Below, one piece after another: positions 12,216 through 24,688 of a DNA stretch of 64,000 nucleotides. This DNA is from Megachile rotundata. Lineage: Eukaryota; Arthropoda; Insecta; Hymenoptera; Megachilidae. The notes below the pieces were generated by a model. It made no database searches, was not told the DNA's origin, and was given only the letters and a program-made list of their open reading frames with translations. Position numbers and translations under genes: made by a program. The stretch lies in the NCBI RefSeq assembly GCF_050947335.1, contig NW_027473316.1, positions 3,720,001-3,784,000 on the forward strand. The letters are read 5' to 3'. Positions within the stretch are counted from its first letter, which is position 1. Every line of letters begins with the position of its first letter.

Positions 12216-13460
12216 ATTGTGATTGTATGATTGTGATTGTATGATTGTGATTGTATGATTGTGATTGTATGATTGTGATTGTATGATTGTGATTGTATGA
12301 TTGTGATTGTATGATTGTGATTGTATGATTGTGATTGCATGATTGTGATTGTATTATTGTGATTGTATGATTGTGATTGTATGATTGTGATTGTATCATT
12401 GTGATTGTATGATTGTGATTGTATGATTGTGAATGTATGATTGTGATTGTATGATTGTGATTGTATGATTGTGATTGTATCATTGTGATTGTATCATTGT
12501 GATTGTATGATTGTGATTGTATGATTGTGATTGTATGATGGTGATTGTATGATTGTGATTGTATGATTGTGATTGTATGATTGTGATTGTATGGTTGTGA
12601 TCGTATGATTGTGATCGTTTGTTTGTGATTGTATGATTGTGATTGTATGGTTGTGATCGTATGATTGTGATCGTTTGATTGTGGTTGTATAATTATGGTT
12701 CTATTATTGTGATTGTATGATTGTGATTGCATGATTGTGATTGTATGATTGTGATTGTGTGATTGTGATCGTATGATAGTGTTTGTTTGATTGCGATTGT
12801 ATGATTGTGATTGTATGATTGCGATTGTATGATTGTGTTTGTATGATTGTGATTGTATGATTGTGATTGTATGATTGTGATTGTATGATTGTGATTGTAT
12901 GATTGTGATTGTATGATTGTGATTGTATGATTGTGATTGTATGATTGTGATTGTATGATTGTGATTGTATGATTGTGATTGTATGATTGTGATTGTATGA
13001 TTGTGATTGTATGATTGTGATTGTATGATTGTATTTGGGAGATTGTAATTGTATGATTGCGATTTTATGATTGCGATTGTATGATGGTGACTGTATTATT
13101 GTGATTGTATGATTGTGATTGTATCATTGTGATTGAATGATTGTGAGTGTATGATTGTGTTTGTATGATTGCGATCGTATGATTGTGATTGTTTGAATGC
13201 GATTGTATGCTTGTGATTGTATGATTGTGTTTGGGAGATGGTGATTGTATGATTTTGATTGTTTGAATGTGATTGTATGATTGTGATTGTATGATTGCGT
13301 GTGTATGATTGTGATTGTATGATTGTGATCGTATGATTGAGATTGTATGATTGTGATCGTTTGATTGTGGTTGTATAGTTATGGTTCTATTATTGTGATT
13401 GTATCATTGATCTTGTATGATTACGATCGTATGATTGTAATTGCATGATTGTGATTGTAT
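12216..13460. repeat. Satellite block with embedded family B units
   Basis: Canonical units with GTATCATTG variants are followed by a GTTTGTTTGTG unit near 12616 and a GTATAATTATGGTTC element near 12685. A clean canonical run covers about 12837-13027. Next come TTTGGGAGATTGTAATTG near 13032, a GTGTTTGGGAGATGG unit near 13219, GCGTGTG near 13297, and GTATAGTTATGGTTC leading into TCATTGATC and GATTACGATCG (13370-13432). The last group is the family B signature that dominates after 26.4 kb, so family B exists inside the family A half. Confidence 0.75.
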
Positions 13461-13469
13461 GATTTTGAT

Positions 13470-13812
13470 TGTATGATTGTGATTGTATGATTGTGATTGT
13501 ATGATTGTGATTGTATGATTGTGATTGTATGATTGTGATTGTATGATTGTGATTGTATGATTGTGATTGTATGATTGTGATTGTATGATTGTGATTGTAT
13601 GATTGTGATTGTATAATTGTGATTGTATGATTGTGATTGTATGATTGTGATTGTATGATTGTGATTGTATGATTGTGATTGTATGATTGTGATTGTATGA
13701 TTGTGATTGTATGATTGTGATTGTATGATTGTGATTGTATGATTGTGATTGTATGATTGTGATTGTATGATTGTGATTGTATGATTGTGATTGTATGATT
13801 GTGATTGTATGA
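13470..13812. repeat. Long near-perfect canonical run
   Basis: About 24 units match the canonical 14-mer with one visible exception (GTATAATTG near 13613). The run ends at a GATGATGATTG unit near 13813. Runs this clean suggest recent local expansion. Confidence 0.9.
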
Positions 13813-16216
13813 TGATGATTGTATGATTGTGATTGTATGATTGTGATTGTATGATTGTGATTGTATGATTGTGATTGTATGATTGTAGTCGTATGATTGT
13901 GATTGTATGATTGTGATTGTATGATTGTGATTGCATGATTGCGATTGTATGATTGTGATTGTATGATTGTGACTGTATGATTGTGATTGTATGATTGTGA
14001 TTGTATGATTGTGATTGTATGATTGTGATTGTATGATTGTGATTGTATGATTGTGATTGTATGGTGGTGATCGTATGATTGTGATCGTTTGATTGTGGTT
14101 GTATAATTATGGTTCTATTATTGTGATTGTATGATTGTGATTGTATGATTGTGATTGTATGATTGTGATTGTATGATTGTGATTGTATGATTGTGATTGT
14201 ATGATTGTGATTGTATGATTGTGATTGTATGATTGTGATTGTATGATTGTGATTGTATGATTGTGATTGTATGATTGTGATTGTATGATTGTGATTGTAT
14301 GATTGTGATCGTATGATTGTAATCGTATAATTGTGATCGTATGATTGTGATCGTATGATTGTGATTCTATGATTGTGATTCTATGATTGTGATTGTATGA
14401 TTGTGATTGTATGCTGGTGACTGTATTATTGTGATTGTATGATAGTGATTGTATGATTGTGATTGTATGATTGTGATTGTATGATTGTGATTGTATGATT
14501 GTGATTGTATGATTGTGACTGTATTATTGTGATTGTATGATTGTGATTGTATCATCGTGATTGAATGATTGTGAGTGTATGATTGTGTTTGTATGATTGC
14601 GATCGTATGATTGTGATTGTTTGATTGCGATTGTATGCTTGTGATTGTATGATTGTGTTTGGGAGATTGTGATTGTATGATTTTGATTGTTTGAATGTGA
14701 TTGTATGATTGTGATTGTATGATTGCGTGTGTATGATTGTGATTGTATGATTGTGATCGTATGATTGTGATTGTATGATTGTGATCGTTTGATTGTGGTT
14801 GTATAGTTATGGTTCTATTATTGTGATTGTATCATTGATCTTGTATGATTACGATCGTATGATTGTAATTGCATGATTGTGATTGTATGATTTTGTTTGT
14901 ATGATTTTGATTGTATGATTGTGATCGTATGATTGTGATTGTTTGATTTTGATTGTATGACTCTGATTGTATGATTGTGATTGTATGATTGTGATTGTAT
15001 GATTGTGATTGTATGATTGTGATTGTATGATTGTGATCGTATGATTGTAATCGTATAATTGTGATCGTATGATTGTGATCGTATGATTGTGATTCTATGA
15101 TTGTGATTCTATGATTGTGATTGTATTATTGTGATTGTATGATTGTGATTGTATGATTGTGATTGTATGATTGTGATTGTATGATTGTGATTGTATGATT
15201 GTGATTGTATGATTGTGATTGTATGATTGTGATTGTATGATTGTGATTGTATGATTGTATTTGGGAGATTGTAATTGTATGATTGCGATTTTATGTTTGC
15301 GATTGTATGATGGTGACTGTATTATTGTGATTGTATGATTGGGATTGTATGATTGTGATGTATGATTGTGTTTAAGAGATTGTAACTGTATGATTGCGAT
15401 TTTATGATTGTGATTGTATGATTGTGATTGTATGATTGTGATTGTATGATTGTGATTGTATGATTGTGATTGTATGATTGTGATTGCATGATTGTGATTG
15501 TATGATTGTGATCGTACGATTGTGATCGTATGATTGTGATCGTATGATTGTGATCGTATGATTGTGATTCTATGATTGTGATTCTATGATTGTGATTGTA
15601 TGATTGTGATTGTATGCTGGTGACTCTATTATTGTGATTGTATGATTGTGATTGTATGATTGTGTTTGTATGATTGTGATTGTATGATTGTGATTGTATG
15701 ATTGTGATTGTATGATTGTGATTGTATGATTGTGATTGTATGATTGTGATTGTATGATTGTGATTGTATGATTGTGATTGTATGATTGTGATTGTATGAT
15801 TGTGATTGTATGATTGTGATTGTATGATTGTGATTGTATGATTGTGATTGTATGATTGTGATTGTATGACTGTGATTGTATGCTTGTGATTGTATGATGA
15901 TGATTGTATGATTGTGATTGTGTGATTGTGATTGTATGATTGTGATTGTATGATTGTGATTGTACGATTGTGATTGTATGCTGGTGACTGTATTATTGTG
16001 ATTGTATGATTGTGAGTGTATGATTGTGATTGTATGATTGTGATTGTATGATTGTGATTGTATGATAGTGATTGTATGATTGTGATTGTATGATTGTGAT
16101 TGTATGATTGTGATTGTATGATTGTGATTGTATGATTGTGATTGTATGATTGGGATTGTATGATTGTGATTGTATGATTGTGTTTGTATGACTGTGATTG
16201 TATGATTGTGATTGTA
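13813..16216. repeat. Mosaic satellite block, family A and B variants
   Basis: Contains a GTAGTCG unit near 13886, GTATAATTATGGTTC near 14103, and a clean run at about 14115-14308. A GTAATCGTATAATTG group follows near 14320, with GCTGGTGACTG near 14412. A family B stretch with GTTTGGGAG, GCGTGTG, GTATAGTTATGGTTC and GATTACGATCG lies at about 14655-14860. Then come TTTGGGAGATTG near 15259, the family A unit GTTTAAGAGA at 15370, a GATCG cluster with TACGATT near 15508, GCTGGTGACTC near 15616, and a clean canonical run at about 15670-15868. No gene is present. Confidence 0.75.
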
Positions 16217-17098
16217 TGATTGGGATCGTTTGATTGTGGTTGTATAATTACGGTTCTATTATTGTGATTGTATGATTGTGATTGCATGATTGTGATTGTA
16301 TGATTGTGATTGTATGATTGTGATCGTATGATTGTGTTTGTTTGATTGCGATTGTATGATTGTGATTGTATGATTGTGATTGTATGATTGTGATTGTATG
16401 ATTGTGATTGTATGATTGTGATTGTATGATTGTGATTGTATGATTGTGATTGTATGATTGTGATTGTATGATTGTTATTGTATGATTGTGATTGTATGAT
16501 TGTGATTGTATGATTGTGATTGTATGATTGCGATTGTATGATTTTGATTGTATGATTGTGATTGTATGATTGTGATTGTATGATTGTGATTGTACGATTG
16601 TGATTGTATGATTGTGATTGTATGACTTTGAATGTATGATTGCTATAGTATAATTGTGATTGTATGATTGTGTTTGTATGATTGTATTTGGGTGATTTTA
16701 ATTGTATGATTGCGATTGTATGATTGTGATTGTATGATTGTGATTGTATCATTGTGATTGTATGATTGTGATTGTATGATTTTGATTGTATGATTGTTAT
16801 AGTATGATTGTGATTGTATGATTGTGTTTGTATGATTGTATTTGGGTGATTTATATTGTATGATTGCGATTGTATGATTGCGGTCGTATGATTGTGATTC
16901 TTCGACTGCGATTGTATGATTGTGATTGTGTGATTGTGATTGTATGATTGTGATTGTATGATTGTGATTGTACGATTGTGATTGTATGCTGGTGACTGTA
17001 TTATTGTGATTGTATGATTGTGAGCGTATGATTGCGATTCTATGATTGTGATTGTATGATTGTGATTGTATGATTGTGATGGTATGATTGTGGTTGTA
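16217..17098. repeat. Family A module, copy 4 (882 bp, 63 units)
   Basis: The longest copy of the module: TGATTGGGATCG at 16217, ACGGTTC near 16250, TGACTTTGAATG at 16623, both TTTGGGTGA units, TTCGACTGCG, GCTGGTGACTG, and TGTGGTTGTA ending at 17098. It is two units longer than copies 2 and 3; the extra units are canonical ones before the GTTATTG unit near 16472. It carries GAGCG where the other copies read GAGTG (near 17021). Confidence 0.85.
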
Positions 17099-19255
17099 TG
17101 ATTGTGATTGTATGATTGTGATTGCATGATTGTGATTGTATTATTGTGATTGTATGATTGTGAATGTATGATTGTGATTGTATGATTGTTTCTGTATAGT
17201 AGTAATTGTATGATTGTGATTGTATGATTGTGATTGTATGATTGTGATGGTATGATTGTGATTGTATGATTGTGATTGTATGATTGTGATTGTATGATTG
17301 TGATTGTATGATTGTGATTGTATGATTGTGATTGTACGATTGTGATTGTATGATTGTTTTTGTATGATTGTGGTTGTATAGTAGTAATTGTATGATTGTG
17401 ATCGTATGATTGTGATTGTATGATTGTGATTGTATGATTGCGATTGTATGATTGGGATTGTATGATTGCGATTGTATGATTGGGATTGTATGATTGTGAT
17501 GTATGATTGTGTTTAAGAGATTGTAACTGTATGATTGCGATTTTATGATTGTGATTGTATGATTGTGAATGTATGATTGTAATCGTATAATTGTGATCAT
17601 ATGATTGTGATTGTATGATTGTGATTGTATGATTGTGATTGTATGATTGTGATTGTATGATTGCGATTTTATGATTGTGATTGTATGATTGTGATCGTAC
17701 GATTGTGATCGTATGATTGTGATCGTATGATTGTGATCGTATGATTGTGATCGTATGATTGTGATTCTATGATTGTGATTCTATGATTGTGATTCTATGA
17801 TTGTGATTGTATGATTGTGATTGTATGCTGGTGACTCTATTATTGTGATTGTATGATTGTGATTGTATGATTGTGTTTGTATGATTGTGATTGTATGATT
17901 GTGATTGTATGATTGTGATTGTATGATTGTGATTGTATGATTGTGATTGTATGATTGTGATTGTATGATTGTGATTGTATGATTGTGATTGTATGATTGT
18001 GATTGTATGATTGTGATTGTATGATTGTGATTGTATGATTGTGATTGTATGATTGTGATTGTATGATTGTGATTGTATGATTGTGATTGTATGATTGTGA
18101 TTGTATGATTGTGATTGTATGATTGTGATTGTATGATTGTGATTGTATGATGATGATTGTATGATTGTGATTGTATGATTGTGATTGTATGATTGTGATT
18201 GTATGATTGTGATTGTATGATTGTGATTGCATGATTGTGATTGCATGATTGTGATTGCATGATTGTGATTGTATGATTGTGATTGTATGATTGTGATTGT
18301 ATGATTGTGATTGTATGATTGTGATTGCATGATTGTGATTGTATGATTGTGATTGTATGATTGTGATTGTATGATTGTGATTGTATCATTGTGATTGTAT
18401 GATTGTGATTGTATGATTGTGAATGTATGATTGTGATTGTATGATTGTGATTGTATGATTGTGATTGTATGATTGTGATTGTATGATTGTGATTGTATGA
18501 TTGTGTTTGTATGATTGTGATTGTATGATTGTGATTGTATGGTTGTGATCGTATGATTGTGATCGTTTGATTGTGGTTGTATAATTATGGTTCTATTATT
18601 GTGATTGTATGATTGTGATTGCATGATTGTGATTGTATGTTTGTGATTGTATGATTGTGATCGTAACGATAGTGTTTGTTTGATTGCGATTGTATGATTG
18701 TGATTGTATGATTGTGATTGTATGATTGTGATTGTATGATTGTGATTGTATGATTGTGATTGTATGATTGTGATTGTATGATTGTGATTGTATGATTGTG
18801 ATTGTATGATTGTGATTGTATCATTGTGATTGTATGATTGTGATTGTATGATTTTGATTGTATGATTGTTATAGTATGATTGTGATTGTATGATTGTGTT
18901 TGTATGATTGTATTTGGGTGATTTATATTGTATGATTGCGATTGTATGATTGTGATTGTATGATTGTGATTGTATGATTGTGATTGTATGATTGTGATTG
19001 TATGATTGTGATTGTAAGATTGTGATTGTATGATTGTATTTGGGAGATTGTAATTGTATGATTGCGATTTTATGTTTGCGATTGTATGATGGTGACTGTA
19101 TTATTGTGATTGTATGATTGTGATTGTATGATTGTGATTGTATGATTGTGATTGTATGATTGTGATTGTATGGTGGTGATCGTATGATTGTGATCGTTTG
19201 ATTGTGGTTGTATAATTATGGTTCTATTATTGTGATTGTATGATTGTGATTGCAT
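16217..19255. repeat. 3-kb segmental duplication, left copy
   Basis: Corresponds in order to 22754-26436. Offsets: 6,537 at the start, 6,411 at GTTTAAGAGA (17511 and 23922), 6,509 at the 15-mer GTAACG (18663 and 25172), and 7,181 at GTAAGATTG (19014 and 26195). The left copy lacks about 670 bp (48 units) that the right copy has between the last two markers. It starts with module A copy 4 (16217-17098, 882 bp) and includes the second half of module D (17350-17604), a GATCG cluster near 17700-17756 and a clean canonical run at about 17882-18150. Confidence 0.8.
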
Positions 19256-21326
19256 GATTGTGATTGTATGATTGCGATTGTATGATCGTGATCGTATGAT
19301 AGTGTTTGTTTGATTGCGATTGTATGATTGTGATTGTATGATTGTGATTGTATGATTGTGATTGTATGATTGTGATTGTATGATTGTGATTGTATGATTG
19401 TGATTGTATGATTGTGATTGTATGATTGTGATTGTATGATTGTGATTGTATGATTGTGATTGTATGATTGTGATTGTATGATTGTAATTGTATGATTGCG
19501 ATTTTATGATTGCGATTGTATGATTGTAGTCGTATGATTGTGATTGTATGATTGTGATTGTATGATTGTGATTGTATGATTGTGATTGTATGATTGTGAT
19601 TGTATGATTGTGATTGTATGATTGTGATTGTATGATTGTGATTGTATGATTGTGATTGTATGATTGTGATTGTATGATTGTGATTGTATGATTGTGATTG
19701 TATGATTGTGATTGTATGATTGTGACTGTATGATTGTGATTGTATGATTGTGATTGTATGATTGTGATTGTATGATTGTGATTGTATGATTGTGATTGTA
19801 TGGTGGTGATCGTATGATTGTGATCGTTTGATTGTGGTTGTATAATTATGGTTCTATTATTGCGATTGTATGATTGTGATTGTGTGATTGTGATTGTATG
19901 ATTGTGATTGTATGATTGTGATTGTACGATTGTGATTGTATGCTGGTGACTGTATTATTGTGATTGTATGATTGTGAGTGTATGATTGTGATTGTATGAT
20001 TGTGATTGTATGATTGTGATTGTATGATAGTGATTGTATGATTGTGATTGTATGATTGTGATTGTATGATTGTGATTGTATGATTGTGATTGTATGATTG
20101 TGATTGTATGATTGTGATTGTATGATTGTGATTGTATGATTGTGATTGTATGATTGTGATTGTATGATTGTGATTCTATGATTGTGATTGTATGATTGTG
20201 ATTGTATGATAATGATGGTATGATTGTGGTTGTATGATTGTGATTGTATGATTGTGATTGCATGATTGTGATTGTATTATTGTGATTGTATGATTGTGAA
20301 TGCATGATTGTGATTGTATGATTGTTTCTGTATAGTAGTAATTGTATGATTGTGATTGTATGATTGTGACTGTATGATTGTGATGGTATGATTGTGATTG
20401 TATGATTGTGATTGTATGATTGTGATTGTATGATTGTGATTGTATCATCGTGAATGTATGATTGTGATTGTATGATTGTGATTGTATGATTGTTTCTGTA
20501 TAGCAGTAATTGTATGATTGTCATCGTATGATTGTGATTGTATGATTGTGATTGTATGATTGTGATCGTATGATTGTAATCGTATAATTGTGATCGTATG
20601 ATTGTGATCGTATGATTGTGATTCTATGATTGTGATTCTATGATTGTGATTGTATTATTGTGATTGTATGATTGTGATTGTACGATTGTGATTGTATGAT
20701 TGTGATTGTATGATTGTGATTGTATGATTGTGATTGTATGATTGTGATTGTATGATTGTGATTGTATGATTGTGATTGTATGATTGTGATTGTATGATTG
20801 TATTTGGGAGGTTGTAATTGTATGATTGCGATTTTATGTTTGCGATTGTATGATGGTGACTGTATTATTGTGATTGTATGATTGTGATTGTATGATTGTG
20901 ATTGTAGGACTGTGATTGTGTGATTATGATTGCATGATTGTGATTGTATGATTGTGATTGCGTGATTGTGATTGTATGATTGTGAATGTATGATTGTGAT
21001 TGTATGATTGTTTCTGTATAGTAGTAATTGTATGATTGTGATTGTATGATTGTGATTGTATCATTGATCTTGTATGATTACGACAGTATGATTGTAATTG
21101 CATGATTGTGATTGTATGATTTTGATTGTATGATTTTGATTGTATGATTGTGATCGTATGATTGTGATTGTTTGATTTTGATTGTATGACTGTGATTGTA
21201 TGATTGTGATTGTATGATTGTGATTGTATGATTGTCATTGTATGATTGTGATTGTATGATTGTGATTGTATGATTGTGATTGTATGATTGTGATTGTATG
21301 ATTGTGATTGTATGATTGTGATTGTA
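19256..21326. repeat. Mosaic satellite block
   Basis: Holds a GATAGTGTTTG unit near 19301, a clean run at about 19319-19480, GTAGTCG near 19527, a further clean run to about 19725, and GTATAATTATGGTTC near 19838. GCTGGTGACTG follows near 19942. Two TTTCTG units (near 20329 and 20493) precede TAG(T/C)AGTAATTG. A GTAATCG group is near 20577, TTTGGGAGGTTG near 20802, and TCATTGATC with GATTACGACAG near 21061-21085. The block ends where a complete module D begins. No gene is present. Confidence 0.75.
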
Positions 21327-21775
21327 TGATTGTTTATGTATGATTGTGATTGTATAGTAGTAATTGTGCGATTGTCATCGTATGATTGTGATTGTATGAT
21401 TGCGATCGTATGATTGTGATTGTTGAACTGCGATTGTATGATTGTGATTGTATGATTGTGATTGTATGATTGTGATTGTATGATTGTGATTGTACGATTG
21501 TGATTGTATGATTGTTTTTGGATGATTGTGGTTGTATAGTAGTAATTGTATGATTGTGATCGTATGATTGTGATTGTATGATTGTGATTGTATGATTGTG
21601 ATTGTATGATTGCGATTGTATGATTGGGATTGTATGATTGCGATTGTATGATTGGGATTGTATGATTGTGATGTATGATTGTGTTTAAGAGATTGTAACT
21701 GTATGATTGCGATTTTATGATTGTGATTGTATGATTGTGAACGTATGATTGTAATCGTATAATTGTGATCATATG
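21327..21775. repeat. Family A module D, copy 4
   Basis: TTTATG at 21333, GTTGAACTGCG near 21420, a GTTTTTGGATG unit (other copies: GTTTTTGTATG), GTTTAAGAGA at 21683 and GATCATATG ending at 21775. The 350 bp marker spacing equals copies 1 and 2. The flanking TGTTTATG has lost the A of TAGTTTATG. GTGAACG replaces GTGAATG near 21738. Confidence 0.85.
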
Positions 21776-22753
21776 ATTGTGATTGTATGATTGTGATTGT
21801 ATGATTGTGATTGTATGATTGTGATTGTATGATTGTGATTGTATGATTGTGATTGTATGACTGTGATTGTATGATTGTGATTGTATGATTGTGATTGTAT
21901 GATTGTAATTGTATGATTGCGATTTTATGATTGTGATTGTATGATTGTGATCGTACGATTGTGATCGTATGATTGTGATCGTATGATTGTGATCGTATGA
22001 TTGTGATTCTATGATTGTGATTCTATGATTGTGATTGTATGATTGTGATTGTATGCTGGTGACTCTATTATTGTGATTGTATGATTGTGATTGTATGATT
22101 GTGTTTGTATGATTGTGATTGTATGATTGTGATTGTATGATTGTGATTGTATGATTGTGATTGTATGATTGTGATTGTATGATTGTGATTGTATGATTGT
22201 GATTGTATGATTGTGATTGTATGATTGTGATTGTATGATTGTGATTGTATGATTGTGATTGTATGATTGTGATTGTATGATTGTGATTGTATGATTGTGA
22301 TTGTATGATTGTGATTGTATGATTGTGATTGTATGCTTGTGATTGTATGATGATGATTGTATGATTGTGATTGTATGATTGTGATTGTATGATTGTGATT
22401 GTATGATTGTGATTGTATGATTGTGATTGCATGATTGTGATTCTTCGACTGCGATTGTATGATTGTGATTGTGTGATTGTGATTGTATGATTGTGATTGT
22501 ATGATTGTGATTGTACGATTGTGATTGTATGCTGGTGACTGTATTATTGTGATTGTATGATTGTGAGTGTATGATTGTGATTGTATGATTGTGATTGTAT
22601 GATTGTGATTGTATGATAGTGATTGTATGATTGTGATTGTATGATTGTGATTGTATGATTGTGATTGTATGATTGTGATTGTATGATTGGGATTGTATGA
22701 TTGTGATTGTATGATTGTGTTTGTATGACTGTGATTGTATGATTGTGATTGTA
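21776..22753. repeat. Satellite block before module A copy 5
   Basis: Canonical units, a GATCG/TACGATT cluster at about 21948-22005, GCTGGTGACTC near 22054, and a long clean run at about 22104-22330. Then come GATGATGATTG near 22348, TTCGACTGCG at about 22443, and GCTGGTGACTG near 22531. The order matches 15490-16216, and both stretches lead directly into module A, so they are likely paralogous flanks. No gene is present. Confidence 0.75.
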
Positions 22754-23495
22754 TGATTGGGATCGTTTGATTGTGGTTGTATAATTACGGTTCTATTATT
22801 GTGATTGTATGATTGTGATTGCATGATTGTGATTGTATGATTGTGATTGTATGATTGTGATCGTATGATTGTGTTTGTTTGATTGCGATTGTATGATTGT
22901 GATTGTATGATTGTGATTGTATGATTGTGATTGTATGATTGTGATTGTATGATTGTGATTGTATGATTGTGATTGTATGATTGTGATTGTATGATTGTTA
23001 TTGTATGATTGTGATTGTATGATTGTGATTGTATGATTGTGATTGTATGATTGCGATTGTATGATTTTGATTGTATGATTGTGATTGTATGATTGTGATT
23101 GTATGATTGTGATTGTACGATTGTGATTGTATGATTGTGATTGTATGACTTTGAATGTATGATTGCTATAGTATAATTGTGATTGTATGATTGTGTTTGT
23201 ATGATTGTATTTGGGTGATTTTAATTGTATGATTGCGATTGTATGATTGTGATTGTATGATTGTGATTGTATCATTGTGATTGTATGATTGTGATTGTAT
23301 GATTTTGATTGTATGATTGTTATAGTATGATTGTGATTGTATGATTGTGATTGTATGATTGTGATTGTACGATTGTGATTGTATGCTGGTGACTGTATTA
23401 TTGTGATTGTATGATTGTGAGTGTATGATTGCGATTCTATGATTGTGATTGTATGATTGTGATTGTATGATTGTGATGGTATGATTGTGGTTGTA
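22754..23495. repeat. Family A module, copy 5, internally deleted (742 bp, 53 units)
   Basis: Starts with TGATTGGGATCG and keeps TGACTTTGAATG (23146), the first TTTGGGTGA unit, GCTGGTGACTG and the end unit. The second TTTGGGTGA unit, GCGGTCG and TTCGACTGCG are missing. The sequence passes from the TTATAGTATG unit (near 23320) through canonical units directly to TACGATTG. The copy is exactly 140 bp (10 units) shorter than copy 4. Confidence 0.85.
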
Positions 23496-24276
23496 TGATT
23501 GTGATTGTATGATTGTAATTGCATGATTGTGATTGTATTATTGTGATTGTATGATTGTGAATGTATGATTGTGATTGTATGATTGTTTCTGTATAGTAGT
23601 AATTGTATGATTGTGATTGTATGATTGTGATTGTATGATTGTGATGGTATGATTGTGATTGTATGATTGTCATTGTATGATTGTGATTGTATGATTGTGA
23701 TTGTATGATTGTGATTGTATGATTGTGATTGTATGATTGTGATTGTACGATTGTGATTGTATGATTGTTTTTGTATGATTGTGGTTGTATAGTAGTAATT
23801 GTATGATTGTGATCGTATGATTGTGATTGTATGATTGTGATTGTATGATTGCGATTGTATGATTGGGATTGTATGATTGCGATTGTATGATTGGGATTGT
23901 ATGATTGTGATGTATGATTGTGTTTAAGAGATTGTAACTGTATGACTGCGATTTTATGATTGTGATTGTATGATTGTGAATGTATGATTGTAATCGTATA
24001 ATTGTGATCATATGATTGTGATTGTATGATTGTGATTGTATGATTGTGATTGTATGATTGTGATTGTATGATTGCGATTTTATGATTGTGATTGTATGAT
24101 TGTGATCGTACGATTGTGATCGTATGATTGTGATCGTATGATTGTGATCGTATGATTGTGATCGTATGATTGTGATTCTATGATTGTGATTCTATGATTG
24201 TGATTGTATGATTGTGATTGTATGCTGGTGACTCTATTATTGTGATTGTATGATTGTGATTGTATGATTGTGTTGG

Positions 24277-24688
24277 TATGATTGTGATTGTATGATTGTG
24301 ATTGTATGATTGTGATTGTATGATTGTGATTGTATGATTGTGATTGTATGATTGTGATTGTATGATTGTGATTGTATGATTGTGATTGTATGATTGTGAT
24401 TGTATGATTGTGATTGTATGATTGTGATTGTATGATTGTGATTGTATGATTGTGATTGTATGATTGTGATTGTATGATTGTGATTGTATGATTGTGATTG
24501 TATGATTGTGATTGTATGATTGTGATTGTATGATTGTGATTGTATGATTGTGATTGTATGATTGTGATTGTATGATTGTGATTGTATGATTGTGATTGTA
24601 TGATTGTGATTGTATGATTGTGATTGTATGATTGTGATTGTATGATTGTGATTGTATGATTGTGATTGTATGATTGTGATTGTATGAT
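24277..24688. repeat. Longest perfect canonical run in the window
   Basis: About 29 units (roughly 410 bp) in a row match the canonical 14-mer exactly. It is bounded by a GTGTTGG unit on the left and a GATGATGATTG unit on the right. The matching run in the left duplication copy (about 17882-18150) has only about 19 units, so the run has changed length since the duplication. Confidence 0.9.

Noticed and set aside
15322..17127. Minus-strand open reading frame of 601 codons, and dozens of shorter ones across the window, as protein-coding genes
   Set aside because: They consist only of the translated 14-mer. The canonical minus unit lacks stops in all frames, so open frames follow automatically. 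Several overlap in two or three frames at once (for example 17767-18624, 17781-18389 and 17840-18232). Start and end positions are set by chance variant units. There is no non-repeat domain, signal peptide or promoter context.
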